A stretch of 64,000 nt of DNA from Paracoccaceae bacterium (GTDB lineage Bacteria > Pseudomonadota > Alphaproteobacteria > Rhodobacterales > Rhodobacteraceae). The notes under the pieces were generated by a model. It ran no database searches, was not told the DNA's origin, and saw nothing but the letters and a program-made list of their open reading frames with translations. Position 1 is the stretch's first letter; every line of letters begins with the position of its first letter. The translations under genes and the position numbers were made by a program. Positions 1 through 8,756 of this stretch are shown here, piece by piece. The stretch covers positions 1-64,000 of the forward strand of contig JAJEBQ010000019.1 in assembly GCA_022822495.1 (NCBI GenBank). The letters run 5' to 3'.

Positions 1-936
1 TTTCTCCCCATGGGAAAAGAGAAAGGGATACACATTGTCCAGGATGGCAGCAAACCACTGGCATGACAGGAATTGGGGGTCAGGATTTATATCCTGAGGG
101 ATTCAACTGGTTAATTACCCACCATAATTGGTGAAGAGCCAACATTAAAAGGATTTTTTTCGTTCAAAGAAAGACTGGTGATTCATGGCAAGGAAGGATG
201 ACTAGAGAAAGTTGGGTAAACAAGTATATAATCCCCTGAGATTAAGATAACACGGATTGACCTGAAAAGGTTGAGTTAATCCGTAGTTGCAGGGAAAGGT
301 TGTAACACGAGGGCTATCCGTGTTCGGGATAGAGTATCAATTTATGAAAGATTATGGCATCTTTGTATATAATTCCCTATCGTTTTGGTTCCAACCGGTG
401 TTGGCTGATGGCGAGTTGCATGAGCTCCACTATTGTGGCGCTCTTTCGTCGGTGGGCGACTAGGGGCGGAGACGGGCTGCACTGTCGAATGAAAAGGTTG
501 TGAGTCTCTTTTTTCCAGGTCGGCGGTCGTTTGGTATGCCATGCCAACGGTTATGTCCTGAAGATCACCACGAACAGGTATCTGAAGGATGCATGGGAGA
601 GGCTGGATCGTCTTGAACCGGTCCCTCCATAACTCCCCTTGACCCACCAGCCAAGCATCAGATTGGATCCGATTGTGAGGACAGGACAGGTGTCTCTTCA
701 ATTGCGGCTGGAAATGAATTGGTGCGGTTTTAGCCGTTTCGGCACTGGTTTTGGATTCCGAAATTGGTGAAACATCATTTTTTGATGGTGTTTTTCGAAT
801 CAACACTCAAGATTTGAATAAATCTGTATATTTGGAAATCAGTCCGAATTAGTTCGCTGATTATGGAATATTCCTTGCCTATTCCCTGTCGAGTGGTTAT
901 ATTGTATTCGAACAATGGTGGGAAGAAAGACAATAC
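1..936. other. Gene-poor region of probably decayed mobile DNA
   Basis: I see no reading frame here that I would call a gene. A frame on the minus strand at 342-806 is open but has no recognisable motif and an unconvincing, low-complexity composition. The stretch contains a short perfect hairpin at 80-97 (seven-base arms TCAGGAT/ATCCTGA) and, at 221-236, a copy of the tip of the IS1595-like terminal repeat found at 24360 and 26155. Together with the transposase fragment downstream, this suggests old insertions. Confidence 0.4.
221..236 (+). repeat. Lone IS1595-like terminal inverted repeat end
   Basis: The 16 bases CAAGTATATAATCCCC are identical to the outer tip of the left terminal repeat of the IS at 24360-26155 (read in reverse complement). 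They differ at one base from the right terminal repeat. Orientation matches a right end, so any element would lie to the left, mostly outside the window. No transposase remains are visible between 1 and 220. It could be a decayed copy, a solo end or a chance match; the exact 16-base identity makes chance less likely. Confidence 0.5.
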
Positions 937-1188
937 ATGCCAGAGCAAGGTGGACTCGTGGATTTGACCCGGCAGATGGCCGTACTGGAGGAACGCATGG
1001 ATGCAATGAATGAACGCTATGACAAGGGCTGGAAACTTCTTGAAGCCAAGATGGCAGAAGATACCGCCCGTTTGCGGGAGGACATTGCCAAACGTGATAC
1101 CGCCAATACCCGCTGGCTGATTGCGGTTATTACCGCTGCCACGGCAATCATCATTGCCGTCATGGCCGTACTGCTGTCCAATACCTGA
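937..1188 (+). CDS. Small coiled-coil, single-membrane-pass protein of unknown function
   Basis: This is an 83-residue protein that I do not recognise. Residues about 8-55 are charged and heptad-like (LTRQMAVLEERMDAMNERYD), typical of a coiled coil. Residues about 60-80 form one hydrophobic segment rich in Ala, Ile and Val, so it is probably a tail-anchored inner-membrane protein. A purine-rich stretch (GGGAAGAAAG) lies upstream of the ATG. The gene is visibly richer in G and C than the main body of the window, and it sits between mobile-element remains, which suggests it was acquired. Small proteins of this shape occur widely as uncharacterised proteins; a specific role cannot be inferred. 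Confidence 0.6.
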   Translation: MPEQGGLVDLTRQMAVLEERMDAMNERYDKGWKLLEAKMAEDTARLREDIAKRDTANTRWLIAVITAATAIIIAVMAVLLSNT

Positions 1189-1275
1189 CCTCAACACACC
1201 ACATTCCGTCAAAGCAATAAATACCATGATTGAGAGGGGTCTTTTTCCCTACTCACAAAACCAGATTTATGGTTT

Positions 1276-1374
1276 CACTGAATGGCGGGGGCACCCCGCA
1301 AGCCCATTCGGTGAGTATTGCCGCTTGCAAATTCCCGGGGGATTGTTAATCGGGAGGTCATTGCGGCAAGTGAA
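1276..1374. other. Two consecutive hairpins in a non-coding stretch (1189-1632)
   Basis: No gene is apparent from 1189 to 1632. At 1276-1313 ten-base arms (CACTGAATGG / CCATTCGGTG, one G-T pair) enclose a second CGGGG/CCCCG stem. At about 1318-1374 the arms TTGCCGC / GCGGCAA enclose CCCG/CGGG. The structures could be an end of a degraded mobile element or a transcription terminator without a T-run. Short direct repeats of TTTTCTCACGCT occur a little further on, near 1577-1607. Confidence 0.35.
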
Positions 1375-1632
1375 TATCCGGAATCAAACACCTGGTCTTT
1401 TTGTATGACCGAAACCCGACTTGTGTGGCCGGATTGGTTTTTTTCTTGCCATTGGTCGGTTTCCTGGGTTCCCACTTCTGGCAACTGAAGGTTCAACCGG
1501 AACTGGTACCAGCTGTTGTTTTTCACAATAATCCAATTTCAATTTATCACATTATTTCGGCAGAAGTGAAACAAATTTTCTCACGCTATTCCAATTTTCT
1601 CACGCTTTTTCGGCCTGGCGTGACCTTTTCCC

Positions 1633-2117
1633 TTTCCCGGGCGGTTTTGGATGAAGCGAAACGCAAGGAGGATGAACGCTGGGACGGTTTACATGGCGTG
1701 CTCATCAAGATCACGACGATGGCGGCCACGGAAGTGTTGGCCCGTTATGCGGAGTTATGGCGGATTGAGGAGAGTTTTCGGAGCACCAAGACGGATCTTC
1801 GTAGTCGTCCGATCTTTCATTGGACCGTCCCCCGCATCAAGGCTCCTATGGCGATTGGCTTTAGGGCTTTCCGTCTTAGACGCGTTCTTTGTCATCGTAT
1901 GTCGGGGCGCAAGGACCGATTATCCCCAAAGCGTATTCGGGACGCGTTGCTGGCACGGCAATGTACGATTTTGCGTGATCAGGAAACGGACACACGCTAT
2001 GCCGTTTCCTCCAAGAACACGAAGGAGGTGAAGGCCATTGACAAGGCGATGGGTATGAAGTTGGTAACCGCAACACATCGAGTGGAGACAAGGAAGGTCT
2101 TATCGGCAAGATTGTGA
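1633..2117 (+). pseudogene. 3' fragment of an IS4/IS1634-type DDE transposase
   Basis: From about residue 'AKRKEDERWDGLHGVL' onward this frame reads like the C-terminal third of an IS1634/IS4-type transposase. The block LARYAELWRIEESFRSTK carries the glutamate region of the DDE triad, followed by LRSRPIFHW and a helical stretch with RIKAPMAIGF. The N-terminal part with the first two catalytic aspartates is missing, and the open frame upstream of 1633 bears no resemblance to a transposase. The fragment is more GC-rich than the neighbouring genes. It is therefore a decayed insertion. No terminal repeats were recognised. The following 2118-2417 holds no gene that I can support. Confidence 0.7.
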
Positions 2118-2417
2118 AGTCATAATCAAAGGCTGTAAAAAGTTATAAGAGAGTCTTTGTTGTGCCTACGTCATTTGACGGAGTCCCATGCCATCTATGT
2201 TTCGGTGCCTAAAGTGTCAAAGTCAGGAAGATGATCAAGTTGAAAAGCAAGGGGTATCGGAACAAGGAGCGGTTCATTACCGACATCTACTTCCATTTGG
2301 GGGAATTGGATCTATATCCCGCGGGGATCAACAGATGAATTGCCCACTAAGAAGGACAAAAAACCAATAAATTTAAATGGCCGGAAAAGTAATTTGTGAA
2401 TTTGCCTCTTGACATGA

Positions 2418-2864
2418 CTAGTCAACCTTCTTGATTAGACGCTGAAATGCTGTTCGACGTTTGTCTTCTATTGGTAAGGGCCGATGAGTTTGCCGACTGA
2501 CATAAACGTGTGTGAAAAAGCCTTCTGCTGATGCCGTTTCCTCATCATTGCGAAACAGAGCTACTTCAAAACGGACAGAGCTTCGCCCCAATTTCGAAAC
2601 CCGCAAACCCGCAGTGACACGATCTGGAAAGGCCATTTCGGCATGATACTTACAGCCTGTTTCAACCACAATGCCATAGGTTTCACTTTTGAGCGGGTCT
2701 AAAAGGCCTTGTTTAATTAGCCACCCATTTACTGCCGTATCAAAGAGTGAATAATGAACCACATTGTTCATGTGGCCGTAAATGTCATTGTCATTCCATC
2801 GGGTTTCTAAAGTACAAAATTCTGCATAATCGGCGCGGATTGCAATTTGACTCTTATCACTCAT
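2418..2864 (-). CDS. Hotdog-fold acyl-CoA thioesterase (4-hydroxybenzoyl-CoA thioesterase/YbgC type)
   Basis: This 148-residue protein has the family signature WNDNDIYGHMNN near residues 22-33, where the aspartate of D-x-YGHxNN is the catalytic residue of 4-hydroxybenzoyl-CoA thioesterases and relatives. It should hydrolyse an acyl- or aroyl-CoA to the free acid and CoA in the cytoplasm. The ATG at 2864 was chosen because it overlaps the stop of the upstream dehydrogenase as TAATG, a coupling pattern seen repeatedly in this operon; a TTG six bases earlier is possible. It is the last gene of the catabolic operon and may release the end-product acid or recycle trapped CoA. The substrate cannot be read from the sequence. 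Confidence 0.85.
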   Translation of the reverse strand: MSDKSQIAIRADYAEFCTLETRWNDNDIYGHMNNVVHYSLFDTAVNGWLIKQGLLDPLKSETYGIVVETGCKYHAEMAFPDRVTAGLRVSKLGRSSVRFEVALFRNDEETASAEGFFTHVYVSRQTHRPLPIEDKRRTAFQRLIKKVD

Positions 2865-4024
2865 TACCAAGCAGCCTTGTAGATATTGAATGCATCTTCT
2901 TCAGACACTTCACGTGGATTGTTGATTAAAAGGCGTTGCTGAAGCATCGCATCAGATGCCATCTTGCCAATCGCGCCTTCAGAAATACCAACATCACGCA
3001 AGCGGGTTGGCATTCCAAGTTTCGACGATAGACGGCCCAGAGCGTTAATGAAAGAAGTACAGCGAGCTTGTGGTTCTTCAACTTGGGTAAGATATGGGAA
3101 GGCGTCATCGGCAATCTCGGCATAAACATGATATGATTTTGATGCATTGAAGTGTAAAACATGTGGCAGAACAAGCGCATTTGAAAGCCCGTGTGGGATA
3201 TGGAAGGTACTTCCAATGGGATAAGCAAGTGCATGGACCGCAGCGACTGGTGAATTCGCAAAGGCCTGTCCGGCTAACATAGAGCCGAGCAACATTGCTG
3301 ATCGTGCGCTCTTATCCTTCCCATTAAAAACCGCAGTTTCAATATTTGTACCTAATAGGCGTAGTGCCTCTCGTGCTAAATTTTTGGAAAGTGGATTATT
3401 ATTAGCTGATTTTGAAGCATAAGCCTCAATCGCATGGACCATTGCATCTACACCTGTGGCTGCCGTGGTATGGGCTGGCAGACCGATCGTCAAGTCGACG
3501 TCTAGAATGGCAATATCAGGCAAAATTACAGGAGATGAAACGCCACGCTTTTCCTCTGGCCCTACGGTAATTATAGAAACGGGTGTTACTTCGGACCCAG
3601 TTCCCGCAGTAGTTGGTATCAGAACGAGTGGCAGACGAGGTCCCTTTGCCATTCTGACGCCCCAAACTTCATCTAAATCTTCATCAGAACCAATGAGTAG
3701 GGCAGCAAGTTTGGCGACATCAAGTGAAGAGCCACCACCAAAGCCCAAAACCCCATTAACCTTTTCATCACGTCCGAATTCGACGGCCTTTATCAGTGTT
3801 TCGCGAGAAGGATCAGATTCAACATTGTTGAAAATGACCACCCTGTGATCCATATCCTCAAGAGAAGTAATTGCAGGATTGACCAAACCTAATTCATATA
3901 AACTAGGGTCGGTGATAAGCAATACGGTCTTCCCAAGTGTGGGTCCGGCAATTTCAGCTATACGTGCAGCAGCACCTGCTTCAAAAACGAGCGATTTAAC
4001 GGTGTTAAAGGTAAAAGGTTTCAT
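2864..4024 (-). CDS. Iron-containing alcohol dehydrogenase
   Basis: This 386-residue protein has the group III alcohol dehydrogenase layout: an N-terminal nucleotide-binding half with GGGSSLDVAK, then a helical metal-binding half. The likely metal ligands are present: Asp and His in VDAMVHAIEAY, His in AAVHALAYPIG and His in FHIPHGLSNAL. It would interconvert an alcohol and an aldehyde or ketone (or a hydroxy acid and semialdehyde) with NAD(P). It lies 21 bases downstream of an acyl-CoA ligase and overlaps the thioesterase, so it belongs to the catabolic operon. No good Shine-Dalgarno precedes its ATG, so its expression may depend on translation of the upstream gene. Confidence 0.88.
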   Translation of the reverse strand: MKPFTFNTVKSLVFEAGAAARIAEIAGPTLGKTVLLITDPSLYELGLVNPAITSLEDMDHRVVIFNNVESDPSRETLIKAVEFGRDEKVNGVLGFGGGSSLDVAKLAALLIGSDEDLDEVWGVRMAKGPRLPLVLIPTTAGTGSEVTPVSIITVGPEEKRGVSSPVILPDIAILDVDLTIGLPAHTTAATGVDAMVHAIEAYASKSANNNPLSKNLAREALRLLGTNIETAVFNGKDKSARSAMLLGSMLAGQAFANSPVAAVHALAYPIGSTFHIPHGLSNALVLPHVLHFNASKSYHVYAEIADDAFPYLTQVEEPQARCTSFINALGRLSSKLGMPTRLRDVGISEGAIGKMASDAMLQQRLLINNPREVSEEDAFNIYKAAW

Positions 4025-4045
4025 ATTTGTGCCTATTATTGCCGA

Positions 4046-5590
4046 TCAAAATTTAGATTCATAAAGATCGCATAGTTTGAATCGCATAATCTTACCCGAT
4101 CCAGTACGTGGAATCTCATCAATTATTAGTCTATTGGTGGGTATTTTGTACGATGACAGATGTTCAGAACAAAAGTCTTGAATAGCCTCTACACTTGGAA
4201 CTGTGTCGCGGTCGGGCACAATAAAAACTACCGGAACCTCACCTAATGTTTCATGCGGGATACCTACAACCGCACAGTCACGTACTCCATCCATTTGCAC
4301 AATGATTTCTTCGACTTCGGCTGGAGCTATATTTTGACCACCACGAATAATGAGTTCTTTCAGACGCCCCGTAATGGTCAGAAATCCATGTGCATCAAAT
4401 TGAGCGAGATCACCTGTATAATACCAGCCATTGCGCAATACATTCGCTGTCGCCTCGGGCTTATTCAAGTACCCCTTCATCAAATTCGGGCCACGACAGA
4501 TTAACTCCCCCTCTTCACCCGAGTTGACGTCTCTACCCGTAGACGGATCAATCAAACGGACTGATACACCGGGTAACGGCAAGCCACAGGAGCCAGGGAT
4601 ACGGGCTGTTCCCGGCCAGTTAAGTGTTACCATAGTTGATGTTTCAGTAATACCATAACCGTCCAGCAATTCAATGCCAAATTGCTTCTCAAATTCAATA
4701 TTCAGTGCAGCGGGCATGATTGCACCAGCTGAAACACACCGGCGCAAACTCTGGAATAAGCTTTGTCCAGTTTCTTTCGCTTTTAGCATGAGATAGTGAA
4801 ACATGGTTGGCACACCAGGCATTAGCGTAAACCAATCCTGTGACAACAGTTCTAAAACCTTGTCAGTTGAAAACCTCTCCATAATGTATTCTGTCGCACC
4901 ATTGGCAATGATCGATAAAACACAAAAATTCAACGCGTATGAATGAAAAAGTGGCAGCGGAGAGATCACCACATCTTCTTTTGTTAGGCCAACAATCGGA
5001 TTCCACCCTGCTGCATTGACCCATAACATTGATCTTGTGCTCAATTGTACGCCTTTTGGTTTGCCTGTCGTTCCAGATGTGTAAACTAACATGGAGACTG
5101 CATCAATATCCTCAGCAGGAAGTTTGCCGCCAAGCTTCTTTGCGAGTTCATCAAAGCACAGTGCATATTCCGGTTTCGCACCCTTTATAATCAGCATACG
5201 AGGAAAAGAGTTTTCATCTTGTTTTATCTTTTCCAAAATTGGTATGACTTTGCGACAAGTCACAAGGATATCAATCTCTGCATCTTTGAGACGATAAGCA
5301 ACCTCACCAGGTTGTGATGTTACTGGGATCGGCACAGCAACACCATTCGCACGAATTGCTGCTAAAGTTGCAATGACCCAGTCAACAGAATTTGGTAACC
5401 ATATTCCAACCGTTCCACCACTTTGAAGCCCCGCGGCAATATACTGCGTTGCTAGATTGCGGGTATCTGCCTCAAGTTGGGCGTAAGTAATCTTACGATG
5501 AACATCTTCGAATGCTACTTTATTTGGTGTTGCGGTAGCGTGTCGTATCAAAAGCTCCGAAACTGGAGCTATCAAATCGTAGCGTATCAT
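4046..5590 (-). CDS. AMP-forming acyl-CoA ligase (class I)
   Basis: This 514-residue member of the ANL superfamily has the phosphate loop YTSGTTGKPKG at about 170-180, the adenine motif GYGITET, YTGD for ribose binding and the C-terminal catalytic lysine near residue 500 (PRTGSGKIM). It activates a carboxylic acid with ATP to the acyl-adenylate and then the CoA thioester. The family covers medium- and long-chain fatty, aromatic and cyclic acids, so the substrate is open. It is the second ligase of the operon; the other (15901-17685) is of the feruloyl-CoA synthetase type, and the two probably act on different acids of one route. AGAGGAAG lies just upstream of the start. Confidence 0.9.
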   Translation of the reverse strand: MIRYDLIAPVSELLIRHATATPNKVAFEDVHRKITYAQLEADTRNLATQYIAAGLQSGGTVGIWLPNSVDWVIATLAAIRANGVAVPIPVTSQPGEVAYRLKDAEIDILVTCRKVIPILEKIKQDENSFPRMLIIKGAKPEYALCFDELAKKLGGKLPAEDIDAVSMLVYTSGTTGKPKGVQLSTRSMLWVNAAGWNPIVGLTKEDVVISPLPLFHSYALNFCVLSIIANGATEYIMERFSTDKVLELLSQDWFTLMPGVPTMFHYLMLKAKETGQSLFQSLRRCVSAGAIMPAALNIEFEKQFGIELLDGYGITETSTMVTLNWPGTARIPGSCGLPLPGVSVRLIDPSTGRDVNSGEEGELICRGPNLMKGYLNKPEATANVLRNGWYYTGDLAQFDAHGFLTITGRLKELIIRGGQNIAPAEVEEIIVQMDGVRDCAVVGIPHETLGEVPVVFIVPDRDTVPSVEAIQDFCSEHLSSYKIPTNRLIIDEIPRTGSGKIMRFKLCDLYESKF

Positions 5591-5626
5591 GGCTTCCTCT
5601 CTTTCATGATGCGCATTGCAATAATT

Positions 5627-6382
5627 TTAGACCATTGAGAAGCCGCCGTTGACAGAAATTACCTGACCTGTCAACCAGGAAGCTTCGTCAGATGATAGGA
5701 ACGCGACCATGGGTGCAATATCATCAGGCGTACCAATTCGACGCATCGGATAGGCTTTAATAATCCTGTCCATGTTTTTTTCTAAAAATTCAATATCTGA
5801 ATGTGCTGTTTGGACTAAACCTAGTGATATTGTATTAACACAGATGTTGGCACGTCCTAGTTCCCTTGCCAACGATTTGCCAAGTGCAATAGTACCACCG
5901 CGTGCCGCAGCTGCCAAAGCCAAATTAGCTTCACCAATGCGTGAACTATCACCAACTAAAGAGATAATCCTGCCGCTATTTTGCCTGATCATATGTGGAG
6001 CAACTGCATGACAGCAGTGAATCGCCCCATAAAGGCAAGTGTTAATTTGTGCCGCCCATTGTTCAGGCGTGGTTTGGACAAACCTCTCATAGATGACATA
6101 GCCAGCGTTATTTATCAGAATATCCAATTGACCAAAATCAGCAACTATTTGATCAACCATGGTAGTAACTTGATTGTACTGACTAATGTCGGCCTCATAA
6201 GATTTAGCTTCCCCGCCGGTAGCTTTGATTGATTTGACGACCCTGTCGGCTTCACTCCCGGATTTTCGATAATTTACCGCAATAGTTGCACCTTCAGCAG
6301 CAAGTGTTTCAGCAATCCGTCTACCTGTATCACGTCCGCCACCGGTAATCAATGCCACTTTTCCTTTTAGACTTAGATCCAT
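5627..6382 (-). CDS. Short-chain dehydrogenase/reductase homologue lacking the YxxxK active site
   Basis: This 251-residue SDR has a Rossmann glycine motif (TGGGRDTGRRIA, residues 13-24), NNAG at 91-94, and the SDR C-terminal end WLTGQVISVNGG. Where classical SDRs have Tyr-x-x-x-Lys, this one reads A157-A-A-A-R161 (LALAAAARGG), so the catalytic tyrosine and lysine are both absent. It may be a non-reductive or structural relative, or it may use other residues. The start at 6382 was preferred over one 39 bases upstream because the longer form would run into the hydroxylase gene and the shorter one matches the family N-terminus; AGGAGG is about 12 bases upstream. Confidence 0.8.
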   Translation of the reverse strand: MDLSLKGKVALITGGGRDTGRRIAETLAAEGATIAVNYRKSGSEADRVVKSIKATGGEAKSYEADISQYNQVTTMVDQIVADFGQLDILINNAGYVIYERFVQTTPEQWAAQINTCLYGAIHCCHAVAPHMIRQNSGRIISLVGDSSRIGEANLALAAAARGGTIALGKSLARELGRANICVNTISLGLVQTAHSDIEFLEKNMDRIIKAYPMRRIGTPDDIAPMVAFLSSDEASWLTGQVISVNGGFSMV

Positions 6383-6398
6383 TAACTTATTCTTCCTC

Positions 6399-8756
6399 CT
6401 AATGTTTAGATTTAGCTGCAATCAATGCGTGCAACTTATTGGGTGTGATGGGTAATGAATCTATGCACAACCCAAGATGAGATACCGCATCCGCAACCGC
6501 ATTAGCAATAGCCGCAGGAGCACCAATTGTGCCACCCTCGCCCATACCGCGAAAACCACCAGGATTGGGGGGTAATTGAGTTTCCAAATGATGAACTTGC
6601 ATCGGTGGCATTTCAGCAGATGTGGGTATGAGATAATCAGCTAAAGTTGCGGTTATGGGCTGACCCATATCGTCGAACTTTAATTCTTCCAGCAAAGCAA
6701 CGCCGACTCCTTGTGCCACACCCCCGTGTACCTGTCCATCTACGACCAAGGGGTTAATTAATTTACCACAATCTTCAGCCACGATGAAGTCTTGTAATTT
6801 GATAACCAATGTTTCGGGGTCAATTTCAACCACAGCCACGTGTGCAGATGAAGAGGTGGTACCGAGAAAAGGATCAAAAGATTCTTGTGCGGCAAGTGTT
6901 TCGCGCTTCTCCATCGGTAATGTCTTCATGTCGGAGTAAACTGCTTGTGCAAGTTCCTTGAAGTTAATTGCATGGTTGGTGTTATGGACAAATATAAGCC
7001 CGTCGCCGGTCTCTACCTGCTCTGGATCAACATTAAAAAGAGTTGCAGCCACCTGCTTAACTTTAATCAACAGGGCTCGTGAAGTTTTTATCGCCGCGCC
7101 ACCACCTAATACCGCCGATCGACTAGCATAAGTCCCTGTTCCATGCAAACTGAAAGCAGTATCACCTTGTATAATTCGTACATCTTCCGGTTTGATTCCA
7201 AGTTCTTCACCAACAATCTGTGCCAATGTAGTTTCTAGACTTTGACCATGCGATGCAATACCAAATTTTGCTGTGACTGCACCTGTTGCATCAATAGAAA
7301 TAGACGCGGTTTCAGTCCCTGTATTCATTGGCATCCCTGGTGCCACAGAAATACGCGATCCAATACCTGTAAGTTCCGCATAGCAAGCATAGCCAACACC
7401 AATCCATTTATTGGATTTCTTTTTTCTATTTTCCAAATTGAGTTTACTAACAGCTTTCTCAGCGGTTTCCAAGCATTCCTGAAACCCCGATTGATCCCAA
7501 ACGATCCCAGAACTGCTACGATGTGGAAAATCTTCTGCTCTAACCAGATTTCGACGACGAATTTCGACTTTGGATAAATTTAATTTCGTTGCCGCTAAAT
7601 CAACAAGGCGTTCCATGACGAAGACTGCCATTGGACGACCAACGCCACGATAGGGACCGGTTGGTGGTTTAGGTGTACAAACTCCCCGTACCCGTCCACG
7701 ATAGACAGGGGTTTTGTAGGGACCAGGAAGGAAACTAGCAACCTGCACGGGTTCCAATGCGGCTGTCCACGGATAAATTGAATAGGCTCCAATATCGCCG
7801 ATAATTTCTGCATCCAATGCGATAAATTGACCGTCTGCATCAAAGGCTAGCGTAGCCTCAACTTCCTCACCAAAGGCTTGAGAACTAGCTGTGAGCTCCT
7901 CTAATCTGTCGGCTACGTATTTTATTGGCCGCTCCAACCGACGGCTAAGGTCGGCGACAATGATTTCTTCAGGATAGAGAGACCCCTTACCACCAAATGA
8001 TCCGCCAACATCAGGCGCAATTACACGTATCTGATTACCATTAAGATTCAGCAAATGCCCGATTTCATCTCGAACAATGCCAGGAATGTTAGTAGAGTCA
8101 TAGAGTATAAGTTCGTCCTTACCGACATCGTAATCAGCTAGATAGGCACGCGGTTCTGTGGATACTGATGTCTTGCGAGTTAAGCTAAATCGACCCGAAA
8201 CCTTGTGCGGAGCGTTTGCTATCTCGACAGGAGCGTTACCAGTGGCAAAATTACGCTCCAAGATAATGTTGCTCGCTAACTTATCATGTAATTTGGGTGC
8301 ATTTTTGGCAAGGGCATCACGAGCGGTTACAGCTACATCAAGTGTATCATAATCGATTTCAATCAATGCAGCAGCGTCTTCGGCAACATATCTACTAATG
8401 GCGGCAATGGCAACTACTGGCTCACCCACGTAACGAACAACATCACGAGCCAAAACCGGGCAAGAAGTGACCTGATAGTTCTCCATATTAGATACAGCCT
8501 TGATGTCGGGTATATGAGTAAAATCGGAAGCGGTAAAAACGCCAATAACGCCGTTCAAGGTCTTAGCTTCATCTAGATTGATACCATTAATGCGAGCATA
8601 TGCTTGATTTGAACGGATAAAAGCAAGATGTGCTGTTCTTGGCAGTTGGATATCTGCGGTGTAACGCCCCTGTCCGGTCAGCAGGCGCGGATCTTCTAGA
8701 CGCCGTATCGGTTTGCCTACATATTTAGGTCTAACAAAGGCTGTAGAATCAATCAT
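6399..8756 (-). CDS. Molybdenum hydroxylase large subunit (xanthine oxidase family, CoxL-like)
   Basis: This 785-residue molybdopterin-binding subunit belongs to the xanthine dehydrogenase/CO dehydrogenase family. It has the GGSFGGKG loop at 251-258, PYRGVGRP at 368-375 and the catalytic glutamate of GMGEGGTIGAP at about 740. True form I CO dehydrogenases carry AYRCSFR with a copper-binding cysteine; here the loop reads PYRGVGRP, so CO oxidation is unlikely. It probably hydroxylates an aromatic, heterocyclic or CoA-bound substrate with water as the oxygen donor. Its 2Fe-2S and FAD partner genes lie just upstream, separated from it only by the hydrolase gene, which it overlaps by eight bases. 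No molybdenum-cofactor insertase (XdhC/CoxI) gene is in the window. Confidence 0.9.
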   Translation of the reverse strand: MIDSTAFVRPKYVGKPIRRLEDPRLLTGQGRYTADIQLPRTAHLAFIRSNQAYARINGINLDEAKTLNGVIGVFTASDFTHIPDIKAVSNMENYQVTSCPVLARDVVRYVGEPVVAIAAISRYVAEDAAALIEIDYDTLDVAVTARDALAKNAPKLHDKLASNIILERNFATGNAPVEIANAPHKVSGRFSLTRKTSVSTEPRAYLADYDVGKDELILYDSTNIPGIVRDEIGHLLNLNGNQIRVIAPDVGGSFGGKGSLYPEEIIVADLSRRLERPIKYVADRLEELTASSQAFGEEVEATLAFDADGQFIALDAEIIGDIGAYSIYPWTAALEPVQVASFLPGPYKTPVYRGRVRGVCTPKPPTGPYRGVGRPMAVFVMERLVDLAATKLNLSKVEIRRRNLVRAEDFPHRSSSGIVWDQSGFQECLETAEKAVSKLNLENRKKKSNKWIGVGYACYAELTGIGSRISVAPGMPMNTGTETASISIDATGAVTAKFGIASHGQSLETTLAQIVGEELGIKPEDVRIIQGDTAFSLHGTGTYASRSAVLGGGAAIKTSRALLIKVKQVAATLFNVDPEQVETGDGLIFVHNTNHAINFKELAQAVYSDMKTLPMEKRETLAAQESFDPFLGTTSSSAHVAVVEIDPETLVIKLQDFIVAEDCGKLINPLVVDGQVHGGVAQGVGVALLEELKFDDMGQPITATLADYLIPTSAEMPPMQVHHLETQLPPNPGGFRGMGEGGTIGAPAAIANAVADAVSHLGLCIDSLPITPNKLHALIAAKSKH

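Noticed and set aside
342..806. 154-codon open frame on the minus strand
   Set aside because: No motif, unusual composition rich in Gln, Pro and His, no ribosome site; probably an open frame by chance in decayed DNA.
775..1227. 150-codon open frame on the minus strand
   Set aside because: It is largely the antisense shadow of the credible small gene at 937-1188.
2188..2370. 60-codon open frame on the plus strand
   Set aside because: No recognisable sequence or ribosome site, next to a transposase fragment.
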